Shown one piece after another: positions 17,984 to 26,239 of a stretch of 64,000 bases of DNA. The stretch is from Neobacillus drentensis. GTDB taxonomy: Bacteria; Bacillota; Bacilli; Bacillales; Cytobacillaceae. Location: contig NZ_CP091110.1 of assembly GCF_021560175.1 (NCBI RefSeq), positions 2,408,001-2,472,000 on the forward strand, in the 5' to 3' direction. Numbering within the stretch: the first letter of the stretch is position 1; each line of letters opens with the position of its first letter. The translations under genes and the position numbers were made by a program. The notes beneath the pieces were generated by a model. The model did no database searches. It had not been told where the DNA came from and was given only the letters and a program-made list of their open reading frames with translations.

Positions 17984-17997
17984 AGAAAACGTTTACA
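17984..17997 (+). promoter_or_regulatory. Candidate cre (CcpA) site at tctC
   Basis: AGAAAACGTTTACA matches cre (TGWNANCGNTNWCA) except for the first base. It abuts the ribosome site of tctC, so CcpA binding would act after initiation, as a roadblock. Confidence 0.5.
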
Positions 17998-18011
17998 AGG
18001 GGGAATGTGAA

Positions 18012-19049
18012 ATGTTTTCTTTTAAAAAAATCTCAACAGTGATGTGTGCAGGTGCTTTGGCATTAAGTTTGGGGGCTTGCAGCAGTAGTAAGGAAACAGC
18101 AGGGACGAATCCAGGTAAAAAAGAGGAAAGTACTGGCTATCCTACAAAAGCTATTACCGTAGTGGCTCCATCTGGCGCAGGGGGAGGATGGGATTTAACG
18201 GCCCGTTCATTTACAAAGGTTTTAGGTGAGACAAAACTAGTCAACCAGCCAATGACAGTGGAGAATAAGCCGGGCGGCGGAGGCGCAGTCTTTATGGCCG
18301 AATATGCAACCGCACAAGCTGAAAATAATGACATGCTGTTTGTGAATTCACCGCCCATTATTATCAACAATCTGAAAAAGGAAGGGAACAGTCCATATGG
18401 TTACAAAAATACAACTCCACTCGCACAGCTAACCAAAGATTATGGGGCAATCGTGGTTAAAAAGGATTCCAAATTTAAGGATTTAAAATCAGTGTTAGAA
18501 GAAGTAAAGAAAAATCCAACAAAATTAACATTTGCTGGCGGTTCCGCTCCAGGTTCGATGGACCATTTAATTTCTATCCTTCCTGCTTATAAATTTGGAG
18601 TAGATCCAACCAAAATAAAGTATGTCTCTTACGATGGCGGCGGGGAAGCGATTACGGCATTGCTTGGTGGTAATGCCGACGTTATTGGTACCGATGCGTC
18701 GAGTGTAAAGGAGTTTTTAAAAGCAGGAAAAGTAAGGGTTTTGGCCATTACTGCTTCAGAACGATTAGCTGGCGATTATAAGGATGTTCCAACGGCAAAA
18801 GAACAAGGAATTGATGCCGAGTTTACCATTTGGCGCGGGATATTTGGTCCAGAAAAAATGTCTAAGGAAGCTTTCGGGTATTGGGAAAAAACCATTGATA
18901 AATTAGTTCAATCCCCTGAATGGAAAAAAGAAGTTGAGACACAAGGCTGGGAATTAGAATACAAAAACGGCGCTGACTTCAAAAAATTCTTAGGAGAACA
19001 AGATCAGCAGATCCAACAATTATTAACTGCCTTGGGGATGCAGAAGTAA
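18012..19049 (+). CDS. tctC: Tripartite tricarboxylate transporter substrate-binding lipoprotein TctC
   Basis: Extracytoplasmic binding protein of the tripartite tricarboxylate transporter (TTT) family, 345 residues. The signal peptide ends in the lipobox LGAC with Cys22 as the likely lipidation site. The mature part shows family blocks AITVVAPSGAGGGWDLTAR near residue 48, VENKPGGGGAVFMAEYA near 83 and ADVIGTDASSVKEFLKAGKVRVLA near 220. AAGGGGG precedes the ATG. The ligand is probably a di- or tricarboxylate such as citrate (inference from family and from the two-component system downstream). It is the first gene of a tctCBA operon. Confidence 0.92.
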   Translation: MFSFKKISTVMCAGALALSLGACSSSKETAGTNPGKKEESTGYPTKAITVVAPSGAGGGWDLTARSFTKVLGETKLVNQPMTVENKPGGGGAVFMAEYATAQAENNDMLFVNSPPIIINNLKKEGNSPYGYKNTTPLAQLTKDYGAIVVKKDSKFKDLKSVLEEVKKNPTKLTFAGGSAPGSMDHLISILPAYKFGVDPTKIKYVSYDGGGEAITALLGGNADVIGTDASSVKEFLKAGKVRVLAITASERLAGDYKDVPTAKEQGIDAEFTIWRGIFGPEKMSKEAFGYWEKTIDKLVQSPEWKKEVETQGWELEYKNGADFKKFLGEQDQQIQQLLTALGMQK

Positions 19050-19102
19050 GCAGAAAGGGGAGGAGGTAAATCTCCTCCTTATTTTTATAGGGGGTGACTC
19101 AT

Positions 19103-19555
19103 GTGGAGATGAAATTTGATCGTTTTGCATCTATCTTATTTTTAACTGTCGGTGTTCTGTTTATAATTGGGAGCAAACATATTTCGAGCTCTTCCTATGG
19201 AAGTGTCGTCGGCCCTGATATTTTTCCATTTGTCCTTGGAATTATTCTTGTTTTACTTAGTATCCGATTATTTTATGAAACATTCATTAACAAGTATGGC
19301 CATAGCAAGAATGAGGAATTGCAGTACAAGCCTTTTATCATTATTATTCTTGCTACGTTGGTTTATATCTTAACCCTGGAATCGGTCGGGTATGTCATTA
19401 CCACCTTTCTCTTTTTAGTGGTTTGTTTCCAAACCATGGAGAGAAGAAAACTAATTTCTTCTATTATAATTGCGGCAGCTTTCTCAGGGATCGTCTATTT
19501 CTTATTTGTAGATGTTTTAAAGGGAACACTTCCAGGCTGGCCAATTTGGTTTTAG
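19103..19555 (+). CDS. tctB: Tripartite tricarboxylate transporter small membrane subunit TctB
   Basis: Small integral membrane subunit, about 150 residues with four hydrophobic segments, between tctC and tctA as in other TTT operons. The DUF1468/TctB pattern includes GPDIFPFVLGIILVLLSIRLF. The start is uncertain: GTG 19103 lies five bases from AGGGGGTGA, ATG 19109 eleven bases, and GTG 19094 overlaps the site. Confidence 0.85.
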   Translation: MEMKFDRFASILFLTVGVLFIIGSKHISSSSYGSVVGPDIFPFVLGIILVLLSIRLFYETFINKYGHSKNEELQYKPFIIIILATLVYILTLESVGYVITTFLFLVVCFQTMERRKLISSIIIAAAFSGIVYFLFVDVLKGTLPGWPIWF

Positions 19556-19587
19556 ATAAGAATTGAATCACTAGAAGGGGTGCAAAG

Positions 19588-21114
19588 ATGAGTACACTCG
19601 ATTATTTATTGCAAGGATTTGGAACAGCACTTGTTTGGTATAATATCCTATTTGCTTTTGTTGGTGTGTTAATTGGTACCGCCGTTGGGGTGCTCCCAGG
19701 AATTGGACCGATGAGCGGGGTCGCGTTACTTATTCCCGTCACAGCCTCCATTACAGGTGGTCTTCCGCCAGAACAGGCAGCTACCAGTGCAATTATTCTA
19801 TTAGCAGGCGTCTATTATGGGGCGATGTATGGCGGTTCTACCACCTCTATTCTCTTAAATACCCCTGGTGAGTCTTCCTCTGTTGTTACTACACTCGATG
19901 GGTATCAAATGGCTAAGAAAGGGAGAGCAGGAAGTGCACTATCGATTGCGGCTATCGGCTCGTTTGTGGCAGGGATTGTTACATTAGTTGCTTTGATTGC
20001 GTTGGCAAAACCATTATCCGCAGTGGCCCTCAAGTTCGGTCCTGCCGAATATTTTTCATTAATGCTCTTGGGCCTTGGCGCAGTAAGCGGTCTTGCTGGA
20101 AAATCAGTTACCAAGGCATTAATCATGACAGTTTGCGGTTTATTGCTTGGGACAATCGGAATTGATACAGTTTCTGGAATTGCCCGTTTTACATTCGACA
20201 TTCCCTGGCTCTTTCAAGGGATTGAATTCCTGACAATTGCCGTAGGATTGTTTGCGCTTGGCGAGGTATTTAAGACCATTTTAGAAAAAGAAGACGAAGA
20301 TGGTGAGATTGCTAGAATTACTAATTTACTTCCGTCAAAGGAAGAATTTAAGGAGTCAGCAGGTCCGATTGCCCGCGGTTCCCTCTTAGGTTTCTTTGTT
20401 GGTATCTTACCAGGCGCCGGTGCAACACTTGCCTCGTTTTTCTCTTATTTACTAGAGAAAAGAATTTCTAAAAACCCTTCCAAATTTGGTACGGGTGCGA
20501 TTGCCGGGGTAGCTGCACCGGAATCAGCCAATAACGCAGCCTCTGGCGGTGCGATGATTCCGTTACTAACTCTTGGGATTCCTGGTTCCGGTACAACGGC
20601 CATTTTAATGGGTGCATTAATGATGTATAATGTTCAGCCGGGTCCGTTATTATTTGAAGACCATCCACAGGTGGCTTGGGGATTAATTGCCAGTATGTTT
20701 ATTGGAAATATCATGCTGCTCATCCTCAATTTGCCGCTTGTGAAAGTATTTGCGAAAATCATTGAGACACCTAAGAAATATTTAATTCCAATGATTATCG
20801 CAGTGTCTATTTTTGGTGTGTATGCGGTTCAAGTTTCAACTAATGATCTGTTGCTTTTACTCGGATGCGGGGTTTTTGGATATTTCCTCAGTAAACATGA
20901 TTACCCAATCGCACCGCTTGTTCTTGGTCTCGTCTTAGGACCAATGGTTGAGAATAATTTACGGAGAGCCTTAACGATCTCAAACGGGGATTATGGTGTC
21001 TTCTTTACTCGTCCGATTTCGCTTGTCTTTCTACTAATTACTGCTCTTTGGTTAGTGATTCCGTTTATGATGAAGCGTAAAGGAAAGGAAGTCATTATAA
21101 ATGTGGAAGGGTAA
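19588..21114 (+). CDS. tctA: Tripartite tricarboxylate transporter large permease TctA
   Basis: Large membrane subunit of 508 residues with about eleven helices. The TctA hallmark glycine-rich motifs occur twice: GVLPGIGPMSGVALLIPV near residue 36 and GILPGAGATLASFFSYL near 272. YYGAMYGGSTTSILLNTPGE near 75 and GIPGSGTTAILMGALM near 330 are also conserved. It forms the translocation path driven by an ion gradient, with TctB and the TctC lipoprotein. AAGGGGTG precedes the ATG. A terminator closes the operon before the kinase gene. Confidence 0.94.
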   Translation: MSTLDYLLQGFGTALVWYNILFAFVGVLIGTAVGVLPGIGPMSGVALLIPVTASITGGLPPEQAATSAIILLAGVYYGAMYGGSTTSILLNTPGESSSVVTTLDGYQMAKKGRAGSALSIAAIGSFVAGIVTLVALIALAKPLSAVALKFGPAEYFSLMLLGLGAVSGLAGKSVTKALIMTVCGLLLGTIGIDTVSGIARFTFDIPWLFQGIEFLTIAVGLFALGEVFKTILEKEDEDGEIARITNLLPSKEEFKESAGPIARGSLLGFFVGILPGAGATLASFFSYLLEKRISKNPSKFGTGAIAGVAAPESANNAASGGAMIPLLTLGIPGSGTTAILMGALMMYNVQPGPLLFEDHPQVAWGLIASMFIGNIMLLILNLPLVKVFAKIIETPKKYLIPMIIAVSIFGVYAVQVSTNDLLLLLGCGVFGYFLSKHDYPIAPLVLGLVLGPMVENNLRRALTISNGDYGVFFTRPISLVFLLITALWLVIPFMMKRKGKEVIINVEG

Positions 21115-21128
21115 ATTTTTTAAATAGT

Positions 21129-21161
21129 TTAAAAACTCCTTTTAATAAGGAGTTTTTTTTA
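21129..21161 (+). terminator. Terminator after tctCBA
   Basis: AAACTCCTT and AAGGAGTTT pair around TTAAT and are followed by a T-run. Confidence 0.85.
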
Positions 21162-21185
21162 TATAATGGAGATAGAGGTGTATGC

Positions 21186-22811
21186 ATGCGTTTACATACG
21201 AAATTAATGCTCGGAATATCTATATTAATTATTATCATGGGGACAATTATCGAATTTTCCTTTAAAAATATTATGGAGACCAATCTTAAACATGAGATTG
21301 GCACGAAGGCCTTATCAGTCGCGCAAACCATCGCAAATATGCCGGATATCCAGACTGCATTTCGAGCAAATGATCCATCAGCATTAATCCAGCCGATCGC
21401 TGAGAAAATTCGAAAACAGGTTGGAGCCGAGTTTATTGTGGTTGGGAACCGGAACGAAATCCGGTATTCCCACCCCAATCCGAACAGAATCGGCCAAAAA
21501 ATGGTTGGCGGTGATAATGGTCGTGTTTTTATTGGGAAATCTGTCATCTCAGAATCGACCGGAACCCTTGGTCCTTCACTTAGAGGCAAAGCGCCTATTA
21601 TTAGTGAAGGAATGGTAATTGGGGTGGTTTCAGTCGGTTACCTTCAGACAGAAATTCAAAAAGAGGTAGCAAAAATACAGCGAAAAATCTTTGTTACCAC
21701 CTTAATTATTTTAATTGGGAGTCTGATTGCTGCCATACTAATCTCGTTAAATATCAAAAGGGCGATATTTGGGTTAGAACCGAGAGAGATTGCCTGGATG
21801 TATCAAGAAAAGCATGCCATCCTCGAGTCTATTCATGAGGGAATCATTGCCATCGATACGGTTGGGCGAATTACGGTGGTAAATGAAACGGCCCATTCCA
21901 TTTTAGGTGTTCCGAATGAAGTCCTTTTACGTGGCAAACGAATTGAAACAATCCTTGAAAATACCCAACTGTATGAGGTGGTTCAATCTGGACAGGCAGA
22001 ATATGACCAAGAAATTCTCATTAACGGTGATGTATATTTCGCCAACCGCATTCCGATTTTTGATAAAAAACGAGAGGTAATCGGTGCGGTTGCAAGCTTC
22101 CGGAATAAGACAGAGCTGGCCAATTTATTAAAGGAACTATCTCATATTAAAGCATATGCAGAGGGATTACGGGCCCAAACGCATGAATACTCAAACAGGT
22201 TATACACATTGCTTGGCCTCATTCAGCTTGGCTCTTATAAAGAAGCAATTGACTTTATCTCAAAGGAAGTAGATGTAGCGCAAGGTTTTATCCAATTTTT
22301 AATGAAAGAGATACCTGATCCGATTATTGCGGGATTTATTTTAGGTAAGGTTAGTCTCGCCAGCGAATTGAAAATTGGCCTTTCCATTGATCGCGGCAGC
22401 AGTTTTAAAGATGTACCTGTTGAAATTAGTCGAGATAGGTTAGTAACGGTTATCGGAAATTTAATCAACAATGCTTTTGAGGCAGTTAGAGAAAGCCAAA
22501 ACAATCAAAAAAGAGTCACACTTTTTTTAACGGATCTTGGCAAGGAATTAATTATTGAAGTAGAAGATAATGGAGTTGGCATAGACCCTAAAGTTCAGGA
22601 TTACATCTTTAAACCTGGTTTTTCTACCAAAAAGACAAACAGTAATTCCGGTATCGGTCTCAGCTTGGCACAAACGGCCATTGATGACTTAGGCGGGTAT
22701 CTGACTTTTTCATCTACTAAAGGGGAAGGGACCATTTTCACGGCAGCCATACCAAAGTGCAGGGGGATGTTAAATGAAGGGGAACAAAGATATCGAAGTG
22801 TTAATAGTTGA
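21186..22811 (+). CDS. CitA/DcuS-family sensor histidine kinase
   Basis: Membrane sensor kinase of 541 residues. TM1 is residues 7-26. An extracytoplasmic Cache/PDC-type ligand domain (30-165) contains the EIRYSHPNPNRIGQ stretch typical of citrate/dicarboxylate sensors. TM2 is 170-190, with a PAS domain at 208-310. The SpoOB-type dimerisation helix carries the phospho-accepting H333 in RAQTHEYSNRL. The ATPase has N-box NLINNAFEAV, G1 DNGVGI and G2 NSGIGLSLAQ. It overlaps the response regulator by 38 bases. Position after tctCBA indicates that it senses the transporter's substrate (inference). Confidence 0.9.
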   Translation: MRLHTKLMLGISILIIIMGTIIEFSFKNIMETNLKHEIGTKALSVAQTIANMPDIQTAFRANDPSALIQPIAEKIRKQVGAEFIVVGNRNEIRYSHPNPNRIGQKMVGGDNGRVFIGKSVISESTGTLGPSLRGKAPIISEGMVIGVVSVGYLQTEIQKEVAKIQRKIFVTTLIILIGSLIAAILISLNIKRAIFGLEPREIAWMYQEKHAILESIHEGIIAIDTVGRITVVNETAHSILGVPNEVLLRGKRIETILENTQLYEVVQSGQAEYDQEILINGDVYFANRIPIFDKKREVIGAVASFRNKTELANLLKELSHIKAYAEGLRAQTHEYSNRLYTLLGLIQLGSYKEAIDFISKEVDVAQGFIQFLMKEIPDPIIAGFILGKVSLASELKIGLSIDRGSSFKDVPVEISRDRLVTVIGNLINNAFEAVRESQNNQKRVTLFLTDLGKELIIEVEDNGVGIDPKVQDYIFKPGFSTKKTNSNSGIGLSLAQTAIDDLGGYLTFSSTKGEGTIFTAAIPKCRGMLNEGEQRYRSVNS

Positions 22812-23478
22812 AGATGACTTGAGAATTGCAGAAATCCAGAAACGATTTCTTGAGCTGATAGATGGCTTTCAACCCGTTGGAATTGCCGTGAGCTATGTAG
22901 AGGCCAAAACGCTAATAGAAGTAATGCAGCCTGATTTGATTCTCCTTGATGTGTACTTTCCTGATATGAACGGATTAGATTTATTAAAAGAAACAAAGCT
23001 CCAAACGAAACAAATGGATGTCATCATGATTACAGCGGCCAAAGAGATTGATAAGGTCCAAGCGGCCATTCGGTTAGGTGTGTTTGATTACATTATTAAA
23101 CCGGTTATTTTTGAACGATTTAAACAGTCCTTACAAAGATATCAGGAATATCATGCCAAATTCTTAAAACTAACCAAGGAGAATTCCTATATCTCGCAGC
23201 AGGAGGTGGACAAACTGTTTTGGAAAGAGAACGATAACACGACATATGAAAGGGCTTACCTTCCTAAGGGGATTGATCCTCTTACACTTGAAAAAGTCAT
23301 TGAAGTCCTTGGAAAAGTAACCACCGGACTTACAGCAGAAACCGTTGCGAAAGAGGTAGGCGTTAGTCGAACCACCGCAAGAAGGTATCTCGAACATTTA
23401 GTATCAATTGAAAAAATTGAAGCTGATTTGTCCTATGGAACAGTTGGCAGACCCGAACGGGTTTATTTACTACAATAA
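22774..23478 (+). CDS. CitB/DctR-family response regulator partner of the kinase
   Basis: Receiver domain with phosphoacceptor D59 in LILLDVYFPDMNGLDLL, acidic pair ED near 13-15, MITAA and the K of IIKPV. The C-terminal winged-helix part contains LTAETVAKEVGVSRTTARRYLEHL near residue 187 and ends YGTVGRPERVYLLQ. It is closely similar in design to the regulator at 14-697. AGGGGG lies seven bases before the ATG, inside the kinase gene. It probably activates tctCBA. Confidence 0.9.
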   Translation: MKGNKDIEVLIVEDDLRIAEIQKRFLELIDGFQPVGIAVSYVEAKTLIEVMQPDLILLDVYFPDMNGLDLLKETKLQTKQMDVIMITAAKEIDKVQAAIRLGVFDYIIKPVIFERFKQSLQRYQEYHAKFLKLTKENSYISQQEVDKLFWKENDNTTYERAYLPKGIDPLTLEKVIEVLGKVTTGLTAETVAKEVGVSRTTARRYLEHLVSIEKIEADLSYGTVGRPERVYLLQ

Positions 23479-23513
23479 AACGCAGGAGTTTTTGGTGAAA
23501 TTTAATAGGTAAA

Positions 23514-23552
23514 ACGTTCATTCCGACACTGGGATGGACTTTTTATTTTACC
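23514..23552 (+). terminator. Probable terminator after the two-component genes
   Basis: GTTCATTCC and GGGATGGAC form a stem (with G-U pairs) followed by TTTTTATTTT. Confidence 0.5.
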
Positions 23553-23729
23553 TATACTTCCAACCAGTAGGAATAAATCTACAAATAGTTTGAAAAGTTA
23601 AAGTTAATTAAAAATAATGATTACCTATCTCTTAATATTTTGTTAATATATTATTATTATTTATTATGGGCGATTCATAACTTCTAATGATGTAAGCACA
23701 AAAGTAGATGAAGAGAGGACCAATCCAGT

Positions 23730-24959
23730 ATGAGCAAGGATAAAATTTATATCATGATCTTATTTTTAGTATCACTGTTAGGCTCATTACTCCCAAAGAG
23801 TCACTTCTTCGGTGAAACGTTTTTTTTCAAAGCACTACTCATCTACTGGATCTTTACGGTCCTTTCTTTCCATTTACGAACGATTAGTAAAAAAGGGAAT
23901 GTTACGGTTGATTATGGGCTCAATTATAGTCTATCGTTTATTTTAATATTTGGTCCAGCAGGTTTATTAGTATATGAATCCCTTTTTCGGATTACAGCCT
24001 ATTTTTATAAAAAAGTAACAAAAACGGATGACCCTGAAGAGTTTCTCCACATCTTTTATAACATCGGTTCTTTTGTCCTGCAAAATACGATCACCTTTTT
24101 TCTATACCAAATTCTAAACCAATCCTTTTCTGCTGTCCCATTTGGATTTTGGATTTTAATGTTTATCCTAGTCATTGTAAATGCTATTTTATCTGATACT
24201 TTTTTAGTTATTATTTTTTATCTGATGAAAGAAATCAGCACAAAAAAAGAACTGATTAGCTTTGTAAAAAGTAGAAGTATTCTTGATCTCCTTCGTATTT
24301 CTTTTATAAATGGGATGTTATTTCTATTGATTAAAGAGGGGTTATGGGAAATGGTCCTTGGTTTATTTATCATCAATTATTTAGTAGGTCATTCGTTTAT
24401 TTCAAAGGCACAATTAATTCAGCACAAGCTTGAGCGTGATCAATTTGAACAAATGGCCTTTTCGGACTTCTTAACTGGTGTACATAATCGGGCTTATATG
24501 GATAAGAAAATGACAGAGCTTAACCATTGTGAGGAATGGATTGGGATTGTAGTCGGTGATATTGATAATTTTAAAAGAATAAATGATAACTATAATCATG
24601 CCGTTGGAGACCAAGTCATTATCCATTTTGCAAAAAAACTTCAAACCTTTCTTGGAAAGAATGATTTCTTATTTAGGAGTGGCGGCGAAGAGTTCACTAT
24701 GTTTATTCGAAATAAAGCTTATGAGGAAACAACCTTCTTGTTAAAAGAAATTCTTACGCACATTGAAAATTGTACCCTAAACCTAGAGTACAAAGGTGAA
24801 ACGATACAGGTTCAATATACTTCTTCTATGGGTCTTTATTTTTTTAAATTAAATGAGGGACTACCAATAGAAAAAGGATATATTCAAGCTGACCAATTAA
24901 TGCTTGAATCTAAAATGAGTGGACGAAATAGATTAACAGCTCAGAAAGCACCAATCTAA
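23730..24959 (+). CDS. Membrane-bound GGDEF protein (putative diguanylate cyclase)
   Basis: A 409-residue protein with six to seven hydrophobic segments in residues 5-222 (MASE-like sensor part of unknown ligand), followed by a GGDEF domain. DFLTGVHNRAYMDKKM starts the domain near 246. GDIDNFKRINDNYNHAVGD is the metal/GTP-binding part and GGEEF at 318-322 is an intact active site, so c-di-GMP synthesis is plausible. The residue at the inhibitory-site arginine (RxxD, five before GGEEF) is Gly, so product inhibition is probably lost. There is no EAL domain. It is monocistronic and followed immediately by a repeat element. Confidence 0.85.
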   Translation: MSKDKIYIMILFLVSLLGSLLPKSHFFGETFFFKALLIYWIFTVLSFHLRTISKKGNVTVDYGLNYSLSFILIFGPAGLLVYESLFRITAYFYKKVTKTDDPEEFLHIFYNIGSFVLQNTITFFLYQILNQSFSAVPFGFWILMFILVIVNAILSDTFLVIIFYLMKEISTKKELISFVKSRSILDLLRISFINGMLFLLIKEGLWEMVLGLFIINYLVGHSFISKAQLIQHKLERDQFEQMAFSDFLTGVHNRAYMDKKMTELNHCEEWIGIVVGDIDNFKRINDNYNHAVGDQVIIHFAKKLQTFLGKNDFLFRSGGEEFTMFIRNKAYEETTFLLKEILTHIENCTLNLEYKGETIQVQYTSSMGLYFFKLNEGLPIEKGYIQADQLMLESKMSGRNRLTAQKAPI

Positions 24960-24965
24960 ACATAA

Positions 24966-25200
24966 AGGAAGGTGTCCCAAAAGTTTTGGGATACCTTCTT
25001 TTATTACATTAAACTAGTCTGTTGATTTCCGCTCCAGGCGCTTCGCTTTCCGCGGGCGGTACGGGGAGCCTCCTCGTCGCTTCGCTACTGCGGGGTCTCC
25101 CCTGCCCCGTACTCCCGCAGGAGTCTTCGCGCCTTCCGCTCCAATCAACAGGTGTGCAAATTTAGTCATCAACCATCTTTTGGGTCGGCCTCTTTTATGT
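24966..25200. repeat. Nested-palindrome repeat element, copy A
   Basis: GC-rich core (25020-25150) begins GTTGATTTCCGCTCCAGGCG and ends with its near complement CGCCTTCCGCTCCAATCAAC. Internal arms CGGGGAGCCTCCTCG and GGGGTCTCCCCTGCCCCG also pair. Outside this lie GGTGTCCCAAAAG on the left and TTTTGGGTCGGCC on the right. The left end is itself a terminator hairpin with a T-run directly after the GGDEF gene. It shares core and both outer flanks with copy B (41797-42095, opposite orientation). Confidence 0.85.
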
Positions 25201-25239
25201 TTAATAACGGCTCTTTTTGTAAACGTTTTTGCTTTTAGA

Positions 25240-25413
25240 TTACATATTTGTACTGTCGGTTTGATTTTTTAATTCGTCTTTAGCAATTTGCTCCATACTG
25301 TTTCCACCATAATCTGGAACATTGCCAGCGTGCTCACGGTGATATTCAGAACCAGATCCTTGGGCACTTTCTATTGCATTATTGTTTGGCTGCTTAGGGT
25401 CCTGTTTAGTCAT
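25240..25413 (-). CDS. Small hydrophilic protein (57 aa), unknown function
   Basis: ATG with GGAGG six bases upstream, 57 codons, stop TAA. The product begins MTKQDPKQPNNNAIESAQ, continues with SGSEYHREHAGNVPDYGG and ends NQTDSTNM. It is very hydrophilic, rich in Asn/Gln/Gly and without Cys, resembling the small acidic or spore-associated proteins common in Bacillus, but I do not recognise the family. It lies just downstream of the DUF3231 gene on the same strand, with a 48-base gap. Confidence 0.7.
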   Translation of the reverse strand: MTKQDPKQPNNNAIESAQGSGSEYHREHAGNVPDYGGNSMEQIAKDELKNQTDSTNM

Positions 25414-25461
25414 TATAATTCCTCCAATGTGGATGATGAAAAGAGCTTGAAATGCTCGCTA

Positions 25462-25974
25462 TTAACAGTCGTGATGTTTAGTAAGATGAAGCGGTGGTGG
25501 GATCAGCCAGCCTTTTTCTTTATTTAATCGTAAAACTTTTGCACCAAGTGCTGCTTTTTGAGTATGGAATTGTCCATACATCATGGCAACATCTTCCCTT
25601 ATAGACATTCCAATGACTTGACTGCAAGCGACTAAACCGGCGGCCGTGTCTGCTGCAAGGGTAGCTGCAATCGCTGGATCCGGAATTCTGGCACCTATTG
25701 GAATGTCTTCTAAACAAGCCTCCGGCGGGTCAGGCATAACTGGTGGCAAACCAACTCCATTTTCCTTCAAAAGTTCTTCAATCTGTTTCTTTTGCTGTTC
25801 GCCTGTTTCGATTGCTTCAAGAAGTACCTTTTTTAAATCCTCATCACCAGCATGATTTAACATTGTTTTATAACCAGAAATCATATTGTTTCCAGCTAAT
25901 TGTGAAGCCCAAATATCAAAAACCTCGCCATAATGTAAGGGCTCGTCTTTTGGATTCCCACTTAATATTCCCAT
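25462..25974 (-). CDS. DUF3231 family protein
   Basis: A 170-residue soluble helical protein resembling the DUF3231 family and coat-F/ferritin-like four-helix proteins of Bacillus. It starts MGILSGNPKDEPLHYGEVF and includes LEAIETGEQQKKQIEELLKENG near residue 55 and PPVMPDPPEACLEDIPIGAR near 76. Two such units are usually fused in long family members; only one is present here. His-Cys ends the protein (KHHDC). AAGGAGGG lies five bases before the ATG. A spore or stress role is often suggested for relatives, but no function is established. Confidence 0.7.
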   Translation of the reverse strand: MGILSGNPKDEPLHYGEVFDIWASQLAGNNMISGYKTMLNHAGDEDLKKVLLEAIETGEQQKKQIEELLKENGVGLPPVMPDPPEACLEDIPIGARIPDPAIAATLAADTAAGLVACSQVIGMSIREDVAMMYGQFHTQKAALGAKVLRLNKEKGWLIPPPLHLTKHHDC

Positions 25975-26239
25975 CGTTACCCTCCTTAAAGTGTTAGAAA
26001 AGTTGTTCAGGACTAGTGCCTCCTTCCTTGAAGTGCACAGAGATAGTTTTCCTACGCATTTCCGAATTCATTCTCTTACCCAGTAGTTTCTTCTGTCCAT
26101 ACAGAAACATTTTTAACTTTTGTTCATGAATTGTTCATATTTACCTGTTAAGATAGATGTTAGTCAATTTGGGTACAAACTTCTATTTAATTGTCAAATC
26201 TTTTTTGTCATAATATTGCACTATGAGGTGATGTGAAAC

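Noticed and set aside
21095..21589. 164-codon minus-strand open frame
   Set aside because: Antisense to the kinase gene and overlapping the tctA terminator.
25017..25160. Short open frames in the GC-rich repeat cores (also at 41776-42145 and 56297-56527)
   Set aside because: Frames arise from the palindromic repeat sequence and are not conserved between the three copies.
25219..25232. Cre site (TGTAAACGTTTTTG)
   Set aside because: It lacks the terminal CA and lies downstream of the small gene, not at a promoter.
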